The notes under the pieces: model-generated
Databases searched by the model: none
Seen by the model: the letters and a program-made list of their open reading frames with translations, nothing else
What the model was told of the DNA's origin: nothing
In this document: in pieces, positions 33,201-42,000 of the stretch
Numbering within the stretch: the stretch's first letter is position 1
Layout: each line of letters starts with the position of its first letter
Made by a program: the position numbers and the translations under genes
Source: Vulcanimicrobiota bacterium
GTDB lineage: Bacteria; Vulcanimicrobiota; Xenobia; Xenobiales; JADMJV01
Reading direction: 5' to 3'
Assembly: GCA_019637395.1 (NCBI GenBank)
Contig: JAHBVR010000002.1
Span: 124,001-188,000, forward strand
DNA length: 64,000 nucleotides

Positions 33201-35958
33201 TATCTTCAAAGAAGTCGGTGCCGGTGATGTGCAGGGCCATGATGGTGGTCTCGCCGCTGCCCAGGTCGACGCGGCGCGGCACCATGGTGAGCTCGACCGG
33301 TTCGCTGTTGACGGAAAAACGGTGGCGGCCGAACTTGATGACGTTGGCGCCGTCCTCGAAAATCTCTTTGCGGTCGCGCAGACTGCGGCCGGATTCCTGA
33401 CGGGCCGCCTTGAGACGGGATTCGAGTTCGTCGGCCTTGACCGGATCATTGAGTTCGCGCAGGCGCTCGGCCACTTCGCGCACCTTCATGACCATGGCGT
33501 CGGAGGCGAAGAAGGTGTTGAGCTCGACGTCATCAGTGATACCGGCGGCGCGCCGTTGCAGGCCCTCCAGGATGCGCTCGGCCGAGCCCATCAGCTGCTG
33601 CACGCGGCGCTGGCGGGCTTCCAGCAAGGTTTGCTTTTTAGCCGCGATCGACTTGGAGATATCCTCGCGCTTGAGGTTCAGCTGCTCCAGATAGTCGTCG
33701 TACTCGCCGAAGCGGCCTTCCAGATCTTCGAGCTGCAGCATCAGGCGCGACATGGCCTGTTCGCATTTTTCTGGTGAGTCGGCCAGGTTGATGGAGCTGG
33801 TGGCGTTTTGCGTGAGCAACTGAAATTGGACCGCGAATTCGGCCGTGGACTCCTTCGACCCGAGCTCTTTCTTTTTGCCCAAAACTAGCGCACGGGCCCG
33901 GTTTAAATGGCCCATGAGTTCGGCAATTTTTTCCAACACGGCGGTGCGCTGGGTGGCGTCCTCGATCTTGAGGCCGCCGATGACGTCCATGAGTAATTCT
34001 AGGCCGGAGCCGATCTTCTCCAGGTTTTCCTGCACGGGTACGGCGTCGCCGGCTTTTTGCATGCCGTCGACCAGGGCCGTTTGTTCTTCAATTTGTGTTT
34101 GTAGAGGTATAAAAGCCTCGGGCGCCAGGAGGAACTCGACCGCGCGCTGGCTGATCACATCAAACTTTTGGATGGCCTGGTCTTCAATGGCTTTGATTTT
34201 CTCGAGCGGCGCATAGCGCATATCCTTGAGAGTGATCAACTGGCCGCGGGCGTTTCTTAGAAAAGCCAGCGCGTCTACGTATTCCTCGACGGTTTTCCAG
34301 TCATCGGGGTTGAGCCGGCGGGTCTTTTCGTGGAAGCTCTTGGAAGCTTCCTCAAAGGCTTTGTTGGCCTGTTTCTTGAGGCTGACCACCTTTTCGAACT
34401 CGTCCAGCACCAGGCTGGAGGTCTTTTTGATATCCTGCAGCGGAGCCAGCAGGCCGCCCACTTCGGCGTGGCTGAGCCAGGGGTAGACGTCCACGATGCG
34501 GTTGAGGGCGCTCACCATGTCTTCGTAAATGGCCACCGTAGGGGTCTGCTCTTCGACGCGGCGGGCTACCGACAGGCAGTCCGAGATGCCGCGCACCAGC
34601 TCGGCGTTGCCGATGTTTTCCAAGTAGGAACCCGATTTGCTTTGCTGGGCCGAGCTGTATTCGGCGGTGGTAAAGGGCGTGCGCCAGATCTGCATAGTGT
34701 GCACGCGGGTTGGTTCGCTGTCGGATGGACTGCGGAAGAGCACCAGCGTGCCGTCTTCGTAGACGCAGTAGCCGTTACAGTGGATTGGGCTGCGCACTTC
34801 CTTCTGAATCATGTTGTAGGGCATGAGGGCGAAGCGGCACTGTTCGCGGTGGCGGAAAACGTAGAGAACGTCTTCGCCATTAGGAGACTTGATGGTGGTT
34901 TCGTAGTTCATGCCGGCGAAGTCGCCGTCAAAATTTTTCAGGGTTCCCTCTTGCAGGTAATAGCCGCCGGGGAAGATCAGTCCGTGATCTTCGGGGAGTT
35001 GGTGGCAAGAGTCGCCGATGGCTTTGACGTTGTGAACCGTCTGGGTGCGCGTGTTGAAGATCAGGTAACGCCACTGCTGCTCGCGATAGGGCAGGACCTT
35101 GAGCAAGATGATGTTGCCCAACTTTTTGTAGTGGAACTGAGCGTCCGACAGGGTCTGGCGGGCGTCGTCGACTTTTTCCGAGTAGATGCCCAGGCCGTCG
35201 TCGGTATTGTTTTCGACTTTGACGGTCAGATCGCCGCCCACCGTTTCCACGAAGACTTCGTCCAGGATGGATACGTGGGGATGCTTGCCGGTCACAAATT
35301 GATCGCGGCCGGCTACCTCCCAGGTGAACTCATAGGGTGGCTGCTGGACGGCGTCGCGCTCGCCCCGGTTGTCGAGGTATTTGACTTCCTCTTTGCTGAC
35401 CGCCCAGCGCAGAGCTTTGACGTCGTTGATGGTCTGGCCAATTTGGAAGACGGCCACCAGCTTGGTGCCGCTGTCCACCAGGCGCAGCTGCAGTAAGCGA
35501 ATGTTTTTGTAATATTTAAAGAGCTCTTTGAAGTCGCGCTTGAAGTTCTCGTCGGCCAGGAATTTAGGCGTGAGGGGATGATTTCCCTCATCATCCACCT
35601 GACTGGAAAGTGGGCGGAATTCGAAGCTATCGCCTTTGTTGACAAAGCCGTAGAGGCTCATGACATCGTCGACTTCAACCTCTTGTTTGAGGCCGAGTTT
35701 TACCTCGTAACCGAAAAGCAGGTCTTGACCCAGGCTGACGATGTCGCGCGGCAGGCAGGCGTTTTTGGTGCGGATCTTTTCCGAACCAATGACTTCCATC
35801 TCCTGGCTGCCGAAAAGTTCCAGGCGCTTTTGATTGAGTTGTTCGATCTGCGTGCGCAGCAGACGCGACTGGTCGACGAGGCGGCCGCGCAGGACTTCAT
35901 AAGTGCCCTGCTCGATGCCCGCCGCGCCAGCCGCTGGAGCTTCGGTTGTTTCGGCCAC
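30223..35958 (-). CDS. Giant AAA ATPase of the 'DNA repair ATPase' (DUF3686-like) type
   Basis: 1911 residues, GTG start 6 bases after the SPFH stop. The first 700 residues resemble proteins annotated as DNA repair ATPase (LRGRLVDQSRLLRTQIEQLN, a propeller-like region with many strands). Long coiled coils fill about 480-880. A single AAA module follows: Walker A SPPGYGKTT near residue 1335 and Walker B VMLYIDDIQHT near 1400, with MAGNPYTESGARFQIPDM as a sensor-like region. This is MoxR-like in style. The C terminus (about 1680-1911) is low complexity with Ala/Pro-rich linkers. The pairing with a flotillin-like protein suggests a membrane-associated, ATP-driven remodelling machine. The DNA repair name is by annotation tradition, not proof. 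Confidence 0.75.
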   Translation of the reverse strand: MAETTEAPAAGAAGIEQGTYEVLRGRLVDQSRLLRTQIEQLNQKRLELFGSQEMEVIGSEKIRTKNACLPRDIVSLGQDLLFGYEVKLGLKQEVEVDDVMSLYGFVNKGDSFEFRPLSSQVDDEGNHPLTPKFLADENFKRDFKELFKYYKNIRLLQLRLVDSGTKLVAVFQIGQTINDVKALRWAVSKEEVKYLDNRGERDAVQQPPYEFTWEVAGRDQFVTGKHPHVSILDEVFVETVGGDLTVKVENNTDDGLGIYSEKVDDARQTLSDAQFHYKKLGNIILLKVLPYREQQWRYLIFNTRTQTVHNVKAIGDSCHQLPEDHGLIFPGGYYLQEGTLKNFDGDFAGMNYETTIKSPNGEDVLYVFRHREQCRFALMPYNMIQKEVRSPIHCNGYCVYEDGTLVLFRSPSDSEPTRVHTMQIWRTPFTTAEYSSAQQSKSGSYLENIGNAELVRGISDCLSVARRVEEQTPTVAIYEDMVSALNRIVDVYPWLSHAEVGGLLAPLQDIKKTSSLVLDEFEKVVSLKKQANKAFEEASKSFHEKTRRLNPDDWKTVEEYVDALAFLRNARGQLITLKDMRYAPLEKIKAIEDQAIQKFDVISQRAVEFLLAPEAFIPLQTQIEEQTALVDGMQKAGDAVPVQENLEKIGSGLELLMDVIGGLKIEDATQRTAVLEKIAELMGHLNRARALVLGKKKELGSKESTAEFAVQFQLLTQNATSSINLADSPEKCEQAMSRLMLQLEDLEGRFGEYDDYLEQLNLKREDISKSIAAKKQTLLEARQRRVQQLMGSAERILEGLQRRAAGITDDVELNTFFASDAMVMKVREVAERLRELNDPVKADELESRLKAARQESGRSLRDRKEIFEDGANVIKFGRHRFSVNSEPVELTMVPRRVDLGSGETTIMALHITGTDFFEDIEHPELEKTRDFWEQSLVSETNDVYRSEYLAFCMLNDAEVGRKGLSLKLLYDTLLSGPPRTAGLGDEAAASSVHPGLLDIVRAYAQDRYDEGYDRGIHDTDAAVILESLLTLYQSARHLRFSSRVRHAASLWWAYDLDENERRTYTSQSTSFKLMQSIFGPSTATSRLAKEFSSRIKTFCHKNYIEASEHDLMLAGEYLVEDLGDADGKFLVSGGAVALRDNFMRYLQETGALPKLQAQWSGLRGDLRRSYELSLAWLQAFVAANPQNQPEDVLERWSISQEEAASLLLTEGKMEREASSTNTKITIQGLLGQHPRIKNRVMDLRLEQFVARLDQFRQVRVPAFRHYQEIRRNILAKQRVRLRMDEMAPKVMTAFVRNKLINEIYLPLVGDNLAKQMGSLGENKRTDQMGMLLLVSPPGYGKTTLMEYVANRLGLIFVKINGPALGHSVVSLDPAEATSATAKQEVEKVNFALEMSNNVMLYIDDIQHTNPEFLQKFISLCDAQRKVEGVWKGRTRTYDMKGKRFCICMAGNPYTESGARFQIPDMLANRADTYNLGDVMQGKEAVFELSYLENALTSNPSLAPLASRDPEDIYKLIRMAEGMPVNANELSHNYSSVELDEILSVMRKLFTVQKVLLAVNKQYIASAATDDAYRTEPSFKLQGSYRNMTKVTEKVVAVMNDEEVERLLDDHYAGESQTLTTGAEQNLLKLAELRGRMTDQQKERWAEIKRGFGRRQASGGSDDPVMRMTSVLGKVSENLDQISGNILQVSQRDPAPLLVKLSEIPSSGGAPQADLTPYVQALQNAMVQMGRHVTQALEKGGNGAGAAPVELGAALDRIGLALERLGAAGLAAAPQVVTVAAPAPGGNAPASPTIMPAPQSDLAPVLEKLSRAIDKLASQPARVVESSGTPVVMAASSAPTQVVLAPEASSAMVGSLDNLMQFVPKLQQLGQRLRGPKAKVILMDPGLVRTFEAFKDIHTLADAVKALEQLDL

Positions 35959-35964
35959 GAAGGT

Positions 35965-37965
35965 TTAGCCTGCCGTGGGAGGGGTGGGGGGCTTGGGGAT
36001 AGGCGGGACCGGCTTGGCGGCCGTCACGGCCGAGGCTACCTGGCCCAATTTGCTGGCTGCGCTGGAGGCAGCTTTCCCCAGGCCGTCGAGCGCTTGCGGT
36101 CCGCCGTTGGTGATCGACTTGGAAATGTTGCCGGCGAAGTCGCTATGCTCCAGGAAGGTGTCCAGCGTGCGACCCATGCTGGCGGCGTTGAAGATGCGCT
36201 CCATAAAGGCGCCATCACCGCCTACGATATTGAACTTGGCCGACTTGAAGGCTTCGCCCATGGCCTGGGCCTGATACTGTGACATGGTGACTTGAGCTTT
36301 GATACTCTCTACCGCGATCAGGCGCTGGTTTTCCATGGTCAGGCGGAACTCTTCGTGGGCTCTGGAGGCTTCGTTGAGGGCGGCCATGGCTTTGGCTTTC
36401 TCGCCGATGCCCGAGGCCTCGGCGGTCAGTTTGAGCTGAATGGCCGAGGCCTGCTGTTCGGCTTCGGCGCGCTGTACTTCCACCTTGGCCAGGCCCAGCT
36501 TCTGTTCGGCCGGAGCCTGAGCTTCCTTGATGCGCACCTCGGCCATGCCACGCTTTTCGTAGGCCACGGCGTCGGCTTCTTTGACTTTGATCTCGGCCAG
36601 ACCCAGAGCGGCTTCTTCGGCCTGGATACCTTCGGCCATGCGAACCTTGGCCTGGGCAACTTTGTCGGCAGCCCCCAATTCGGCTTCGGCCAGGGTCTGC
36701 TTTTCCTTGGCTTTGAGCCGAGCCGCCGCTTCCGAAGCCTCGGCCGCTTTGACGGCGCGCACGGCGTCTTTTTCGGCGTCGGCCTGGGCCTGGATGACCA
36801 GGGCATCTTTTTGGCGCTTGGCTTCCTCGACCAGGCGCAGAGTCTTGATACGCTCCTCTTCTTCGGCCACCGTCTTTTCGACGGCGATGCGCTCGCGGAT
36901 GACGTCCTGAATCAGCTTGCGCTGTTCTTCCAGGTCTCGCTCCTTGGCTATGCTGGCTAGCTGGACTTCGCGTTCGCGCTGCACTTGTTGCAGAGCCCGA
37001 TCTTGTTCCACCTTTTCTTTCTCGATGGCCATCAGGCGCTGCGTGTTCAGCTCGGCCAACTGCACTTCTTGATTCTTGCGCACGTTGTTGATGGCCAGTT
37101 CTTGCTCGGAGGCGATGCGGGCCGCTTCGAAACGCAGATGTTCCTCGGCTTTGACTTTCTCGATTTCGGCGTTCTCGCGGGCCGTCATGGTCTCGATTTC
37201 GCGGCGCATGCGCAACTGGGCGTCGGTCTTGTCGCGTTCCATCGCGCCCATCTGCTGGGCGGTGGTGACGTCTTTTTGCATGATCTCTTTGTCGCGATCA
37301 CGCTGGAATTCATTGGTTCTGACCTGCTCTTTGGCGGTGAGCTCGGTGATTTTCTTGATGCCCTGGGCATCCAGGATGTTGTTGGGGTCCAGCGAGGCTT
37401 TGGTGGTTTGTTCCAGGTAGTCGATGGCCACGTCTTCGAGCTTGAAGCCGCTCAGGTTTTCGCCCACCACCTTGACGATTTCGTCGCGGAAATGTTCGCG
37501 CTGGGTGTAGAGTTCTTCGAAATTCATCTGCTTGCCCACGGTCTTGAGGGCTTCCGAGAACTTGGCGTCAAACAGTTTGGCCACCACCGCCGGGTCGGAG
37601 GCGCGCTCCACGCCGACGGTCTGAGCCACCTTGATGACGGCTTCCGACGATTTGATAACATGCACGAAGAAAGTGACGCGGATGTCGGCGCGGATGTTGT
37701 CCTTACAAATCAAGCCTTCTTTGCCGGCCCGGCCGATTTCGATAGCGTGCACGGAGATGTCCATAATCTCGTAGCGGTTGCGCAGCGGTAGCACGATAGC
37801 GCTGGTGAAGTAGACGTGGGGGTCGTCGCCAGCGCCGGTGACGATCAGGGCCTGGCCCTGCTCGACGAAGCGCCGCAGCCTCGAGATGACAATCAGCGCG
37901 ACCAGGGCGAGCACGCCCACGGCCCCGACGCCAAAGAGTCCCAGGACTAACTTAATTGAATCCAA
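35965..37965 (-). CDS. Flotillin-like SPFH/band-7 membrane protein
   Basis: 666 residues, TTG start with GGAAGGAT upstream. One N-terminal membrane helix (IKLVLGLFGVGAVGVLALVALIVIS) is followed by a SPFH domain (about 35-200; VHAIEIGRAGKEGLICKDNI, RADIRVTFFVHVI). A very long charged coiled coil rich in Ala, Glu, Lys and Gln occupies 210-560. The C-terminal tail is Pro-rich (PVPPIPKPPTPPTAG). Flotillins form large oligomeric membrane cages or microdomains. It is the first gene of an operon with the 1911-residue AAA protein, which suggests that the SPFH cage recruits or anchors the ATPase. Confidence 0.85.
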   Translation of the reverse strand: MDSIKLVLGLFGVGAVGVLALVALIVISRLRRFVEQGQALIVTGAGDDPHVYFTSAIVLPLRNRYEIMDISVHAIEIGRAGKEGLICKDNIRADIRVTFFVHVIKSSEAVIKVAQTVGVERASDPAVVAKLFDAKFSEALKTVGKQMNFEELYTQREHFRDEIVKVVGENLSGFKLEDVAIDYLEQTTKASLDPNNILDAQGIKKITELTAKEQVRTNEFQRDRDKEIMQKDVTTAQQMGAMERDKTDAQLRMRREIETMTARENAEIEKVKAEEHLRFEAARIASEQELAINNVRKNQEVQLAELNTQRLMAIEKEKVEQDRALQQVQREREVQLASIAKERDLEEQRKLIQDVIRERIAVEKTVAEEEERIKTLRLVEEAKRQKDALVIQAQADAEKDAVRAVKAAEASEAAARLKAKEKQTLAEAELGAADKVAQAKVRMAEGIQAEEAALGLAEIKVKEADAVAYEKRGMAEVRIKEAQAPAEQKLGLAKVEVQRAEAEQQASAIQLKLTAEASGIGEKAKAMAALNEASRAHEEFRLTMENQRLIAVESIKAQVTMSQYQAQAMGEAFKSAKFNIVGGDGAFMERIFNAASMGRTLDTFLEHSDFAGNISKSITNGGPQALDGLGKAASSAASKLGQVASAVTAAKPVPPIPKPPTPPTAG

Positions 37966-38116
37966 AGTCTTGATCCTTCCCCGCTCACAACGAAAACCAG
38001 AATTTTTTCGCGGGAGCCTTTCTACTACAAAAAAAGATAACCCTGGTGCAATGCAAAGGGTATGTTTGGACTACCCGACGATTTGTCTGTGATTCAGTTC
38101 ACCAGCGGGGGGCGAT

Positions 38117-38566
38117 TTACTTATCCTGGTTCAGGAAAAGTAGCCCGGCCGTGACCAGGCCCAGGGCGCCCAGGCCCGCGGCCTGCCAGGCCGAGCCGGC
38201 GGCGGCACCGAGATAGATCCCTCCGGCCAGGCCGGCCGCGCCGCCCAGCAAGGCGCCGCCGATGGTGGCCCCCACGGTGGTGGACTCTTTGGCGTGGAAG
38301 AGATGCTGGCTGATGAGAGCGCTACCCAGACCGCCCAACAACGCTCCTCCAGGGGCGGCGGCCACGGCGCCGGCCAGACCGGCCGCGGCTCCGCTGGCCA
38401 GGCCGGCGTAGATACCCGCCGCTACCGGTACGGCCATGACGGCGCCCATTTTCCAGGTGATCAGCGGCGGCTTCTGAGCCGGCTTAAAGGCGTCCGGGGA
38501 AGGTGTCGGCTTCTTGCCCGGCGGGCGTGTCTGGGGAAGTTTGGCGAAAGAGGGACGAATAACCAT
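38117..38566 (-). CDS. Gly/Ala-rich membrane protein
   Basis: 149 residues from the ATG at 38566 (MVIRPSFAKL); an in-frame start further up at 38620 would run across the promoter of the divergent pdxH gene. A Pro/Lys-rich N terminus (RPPGKKPTPSPDAFKPAQ) is followed by Gly/Ala-rich hydrophobic segments with glycine-zipper character (AGLASGAAAGLAGAVAAAPG, GATIGGALLGGAAGLAGG). Such segments pack tightly in membranes or form channels. No family is recognised. The 150 bases to the SPFH start hold no clear gene. Confidence 0.6.
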   Translation of the reverse strand: MVIRPSFAKLPQTRPPGKKPTPSPDAFKPAQKPPLITWKMGAVMAVPVAAGIYAGLASGAAAGLAGAVAAAPGGALLGGLGSALISQHLFHAKESTTVGATIGGALLGGAAGLAGGIYLGAAAGSAWQAAGLGALGLVTAGLLFLNQDK

Positions 38567-38624
38567 GGCTCTGATGCTACTTCGACCCGGGGCAGGCAGG
38601 TGTGAACTGGGAGTTACCAAAGCT

Positions 38625-39275
38625 ATGCCGATGCTGCAATCGTTCGCACGCCTGCGCCAGGAATATCAAAATCCCCCTCTGCGAGCCGAAGACCTCGATG
38701 TGGACCCGTTGAAAGAATTTGAGAAATGGTTTGCTCTGGCGGTGGAGCGCGAGCCTTTCGAGCCCAACGCCATGGCTCTGGCCACGGCCGACGAAAAGGG
38801 CCGTCCCTCGGCCCGCATGGTGCTGCTCAAGGAATTGGACCGCAACGGCTTCGTGTTTTTCACCAACTATGAGAGCAACAAGGGACATGACCTGGAGATC
38901 AATCCCCAGGCAGGTCTGGTCTTTTACTGGGCGGTGCAACACCGGCAAATTCGCGTCGAAGGCCGCATTGAAAAGCTGAGCGCCGGTGAATCCGACACCT
39001 ATTTCGCCACCCGCCCTCGCGGCGCTCAGTTGGGCGCCTGGGCCTCCCGCCAGAGTCGCTCTATCGAATCCCGCGATGAGTTTCACAACCTGCTGAGCGA
39101 GGTGGAAGGGCGCTTTCCCGACCAGGACCTGGTCGCCCGCCCCCCTCACTGGGGCGGCTATCGCCTGATTCCCGACCAGATCGAATTCTGGCAGGGCCAA
39201 CCCTGCCGCCTCCACGACCGCATCGAGTACCTGAAAACTGAAGCCGGCTGGTCTCGCCGCCGGCTTATGCCCTGA
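38625..39275 (+). CDS. pdxH: Pyridoxine/pyridoxamine 5'-phosphate oxidase
   Basis: 216 residues, normal for PdxH. It oxidises PNP or PMP to pyridoxal 5'-phosphate using FMN and oxygen. The N-terminal LRQEYQNPPLRAEDLDVDPL, the FMN-binding RMVLLKELDRNGFVFFTNYE, the SRQSRS block and the C-terminal PPHWGGYRLIPDQIEFWQG signature are all present. I start at the ATG at 38625 (a second Met lies two codons later). GGGAG lies about 11 bases upstream. The 3' end overlaps the convergent acyl-CoA dehydrogenase gene by 11 bases. The threonine aldolase nearby needs its product, PLP. Confidence 0.95.
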   Translation: MPMLQSFARLRQEYQNPPLRAEDLDVDPLKEFEKWFALAVEREPFEPNAMALATADEKGRPSARMVLLKELDRNGFVFFTNYESNKGHDLEINPQAGLVFYWAVQHRQIRVEGRIEKLSAGESDTYFATRPRGAQLGAWASRQSRSIESRDEFHNLLSEVEGRFPDQDLVARPPHWGGYRLIPDQIEFWQGQPCRLHDRIEYLKTEAGWSRRRLMP

Positions 39276-40899
39276 CGCTGACCCGAGCGTTCCAGCCTCG
39301 CTCCAGCATGGCTTCCAGCGGCGTGCCGGCCGGAAGCCCACCGAACTCGCTGCTCCGGCTGTCGCTGAGTCGGCTGGTGCAGAAAGCTTCCGCCAGGAAG
39401 CCGGGCGAGTTGCGCAGCAGCAGGGAAGCCTGCAGCGCCAGCGCCATGCGCTCAACCAGCCGGCGGGCCCGAACTTCGGCGTCCTCGGCCCGGAACCAGG
39501 AAGCCTTGAGGTTTTCCACCCAGGCGTCCAGGCGCCGGTCGGCGCCGCGCGTTTTCTCCAGCTCCACAAAAAAGAGATCGAGAGTATGGGGTGTTTTTTG
39601 GACGGCGCGCAGCACATCCAGGCAGATCACGTTGCCGCTGCCTTCCCAGATCGACGCTAAAGGCATCTCGCGGTAAATACGCGGCATGATGGATTCCTCC
39701 ACGTAGCCGCCACCCCCCAGGCACTCCATGGCCTCCTGGCCAAAGCGAGCGCCGCGTTTGCACACCCAGAACTTGGCAACGGCCGTGGCCAGGCGCACGA
39801 AGTGCGACTCGTGCTCGTCCCGGGCGCCGTAGCCGGCAGCCAGGCGCATCATTAACTGTAGAGCCGCCTCCCAATCCAGCACCAGGTCAGCCAGCACGTT
39901 GCGCATCAGCGGCTGATCCACCAGTTTCTTGCCAAACGCCGAGCGCTGCCGGCAATGGTGCAGAGCCTGCACCAGAGCGGCCCGCATCAACGAAGTGGTG
40001 CCGACCACGCAATCCAGGCGAGTATGATTGACCATCTCGATGATGGTCGGCACTCCGCGGCCTTCCTCGCCCACCCGCCAGGCGATGGCGCCGTGGTATT
40101 CGATTTCTGAAGAGGCGTTGGAGCGATTGCCCAGCTTGTCTTTGAGACGCTGGATGTGCATGCGGTTGCGGGTGCCGTCGGGCAGGATGCGGGGCACCAA
40201 AAAACAGGTAAGGCCCTGGGGCATCTGGGCCAGCGTCAGGAACATGTCGCACATGGGTGCCGAACAGAACCACTTGTGCCCTTGCAAACGATAGGTTCCA
40301 TCACTCAAGGGCTCGGCCACGGTGGTATTGGCGCGCACGTCGCTGCCGCCTTGTTTCTCGGTCATGGCCATGCCGGCCAGGCAGCCTTTTTTGCTTTGAG
40401 GCGGACGCAGGCCGAAGTCGTATTCGCGCGAGGTCAGGCGTGGTTCCCAAAGGGCGCTCAACTCCGGTTGGCGGCGGAGCGCTGGCACGGCCGCAAAAGT
40501 CATGGTGAGTGGGCAGCCCACTCCGGCCTCGATTTGTGTCAGCAGATAGTGCAGGCCGACGCGGGCCTGGTGGGCTCCGGGGCGTTTCTCCACCCAGGGC
40601 AGGCTGTGTACACCGGCGTTGACGCCGGCCTCGATGAGACGATGCCAGGCGGGGTGATACTCCACTTCGTCAATGCGCTCGCCCTGGCGTGAAAAGGCCA
40701 TCAGTTCGGGCTCGTGGCGATTGGCCAGGTGCCCCTGGTGCTGCCAGTCGGCAGAGCCGACCCTGGCCCCCATTTCCCGGAGCAGGGGGAGCGACCAGTC
40801 GGCCTGTTTTTGAATCTGTTCCGAGAGGACCGGGTCGCTATCAAAACCGTTGTATCCGGTCAAGTCATCGGGCTGGTTGAGTGGTGGAAAAATCTGCAT
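39265..40899 (-). CDS. Acyl-CoA dehydrogenase, AidB-like
   Basis: 544 residues from the ATG at 40899; a start at 40962 would add 21 residues and overlap the divergent gene. The opening (FPPLNQPDDLTGYNGFDSD) and overall length fit AidB-type acyl-CoA dehydrogenases, which are longer than the usual 380. MAMTEKQGGSDVRANTT is the FAD/substrate loop, followed by RLQGHKWFCSAPMCD, the catalytic-region block CRQRSAFGKKL, and the C-terminal ECLGGGGYVEESIMPR and WEGSGNVICLDVLR. AidB in E. coli is induced by alkylation, but many homologues are ordinary fatty acid or branched-chain dehydrogenases, so the role is open. Confidence 0.85.
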   Translation of the reverse strand: MQIFPPLNQPDDLTGYNGFDSDPVLSEQIQKQADWSLPLLREMGARVGSADWQHQGHLANRHEPELMAFSRQGERIDEVEYHPAWHRLIEAGVNAGVHSLPWVEKRPGAHQARVGLHYLLTQIEAGVGCPLTMTFAAVPALRRQPELSALWEPRLTSREYDFGLRPPQSKKGCLAGMAMTEKQGGSDVRANTTVAEPLSDGTYRLQGHKWFCSAPMCDMFLTLAQMPQGLTCFLVPRILPDGTRNRMHIQRLKDKLGNRSNASSEIEYHGAIAWRVGEEGRGVPTIIEMVNHTRLDCVVGTTSLMRAALVQALHHCRQRSAFGKKLVDQPLMRNVLADLVLDWEAALQLMMRLAAGYGARDEHESHFVRLATAVAKFWVCKRGARFGQEAMECLGGGGYVEESIMPRIYREMPLASIWEGSGNVICLDVLRAVQKTPHTLDLFFVELEKTRGADRRLDAWVENLKASWFRAEDAEVRARRLVERMALALQASLLLRNSPGFLAEAFCTSRLSDSRSSEFGGLPAGTPLEAMLERGWNARVSVRA

Positions 40900-40960
40900 G
40901 GCCGGCTCTTCGCCCGTCCCCGGCAGGGTCCCTGGCCCACCGAATCCAAAGAAGGTGCCC

Positions 40961-41989
40961 ATGATCGACCTCTTCTCCGATACCGTCACGCGACCGACCC
41001 TGGCCATGCGCTCGGCCATGGCCGAGGCCGAAGTAGGGGACGAACAGCGCGGTGAAGATCCCACCACGCGCCGCCTGGAAGAGCGAGCCGCCGAACTGCT
41101 GGGCCAGGAAACCGCCACCTTTCTGCCCAGCGCGACTATGGCCAACGCCATCGCCATCCAGTTGTTCTGTGGCCCGGGCGACGAGATTTTGTCGGCCGAG
41201 AATGGTCACGTCCTCAACTATGAGGCCGGCGGTGCGGCCGTGCACGCGCGCGCCTCGGTACGCAGCATTCCCACCTGGACAGGTGTTTTTGGCCGCAATG
41301 CCGTGCTGCAACGGTTGCGCCACGATACGCCTCACGCCCCGCGTCCTCGTCTGGTGGTGGTGGAAAACACCACCAACGCGGGGGGCGGCCGCCCCTGGCC
41401 GGTGGACGAATGCGACGGGGTGCTGCAAGCGGCTCACCAGCACGGACTGCGCGTCCATCTGGACGGTTCGCGCTTATTCAATGCTTCGGTGGCGCTGGGG
41501 TTGCCCTCGCGCCGCCTGGGTCAGGGTTTTGACAGCGTGACCTTGTGCCTCTCCAAAGGTTTAGGCTGTCCGGTGGGAGCGCTGCTGGCCCACGGCCGCG
41601 AATGGTCCGGCCAGGTGCGCCGGCTCAAGCAGTTGATGGGTGGCGCCATGCGCCAGAGCGGCATTCTTTCGGCCGCCGGCCTCTACGCGCTGGAGCACCA
41701 CATAGAGCGGCTGGCCCAGGACCATCGCAATGCCCAGGCCCTGGCCGAGGGATTGGAGCGCCTTTCCCAACTGGTGATCGAGAAAGTCCCGCTTCGCACC
41801 AACATGGTCTACTTCGAAGTTCCGGACCGCTATTCGCCCGACCGCCTGGAACAAGAACTTCTGGCCGAAGGCGTGCGCCTCTCCCGCATCCACTCCCGCC
41901 GCTTCCGCGCCGTCACCCACCTGGACATCGACTCTACCGACATAGAGCGGGCTTTAGCGGTCTTCAGGTCCGTTTGCAACCGAATCTGA
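40961..41989 (+). CDS. ltaE: Low-specificity threonine aldolase
   Basis: 342 residues. PLP enzyme cleaving L-threonine or L-allo-threonine to glycine and acetaldehyde. The start MIDLFSDTVTRPT, followed by GDEQRGEDPTTRRLEE, is diagnostic, as is VHLDGSRLFNASVALG. The Schiff-base Lys lies in LSKGLGCPVGALL. The ATG at 40961 has GAAGG 5 bases upstream. It diverges from the AidB-like gene, whose alternative start would overlap this one. Symbol is by family resemblance; stereospecificity cannot be read from sequence. Confidence 0.9.
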   Translation: MIDLFSDTVTRPTLAMRSAMAEAEVGDEQRGEDPTTRRLEERAAELLGQETATFLPSATMANAIAIQLFCGPGDEILSAENGHVLNYEAGGAAVHARASVRSIPTWTGVFGRNAVLQRLRHDTPHAPRPRLVVVENTTNAGGGRPWPVDECDGVLQAAHQHGLRVHLDGSRLFNASVALGLPSRRLGQGFDSVTLCLSKGLGCPVGALLAHGREWSGQVRRLKQLMGGAMRQSGILSAAGLYALEHHIERLAQDHRNAQALAEGLERLSQLVIEKVPLRTNMVYFEVPDRYSPDRLEQELLAEGVRLSRIHSRRFRAVTHLDIDSTDIERALAVFRSVCNRI

Positions 41990-42000
41990 CTTGCTGCGGG

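Noticed and set aside
34330-35496. Long plus-strand frame inside the giant AAA gene
   Set aside because: No motif or start signal; it is a shadow of the minus-strand gene.
40900-40962. Upstream start of the AidB-like gene
   Set aside because: It would overlap the start of the divergent aldolase gene and lacks family similarity.
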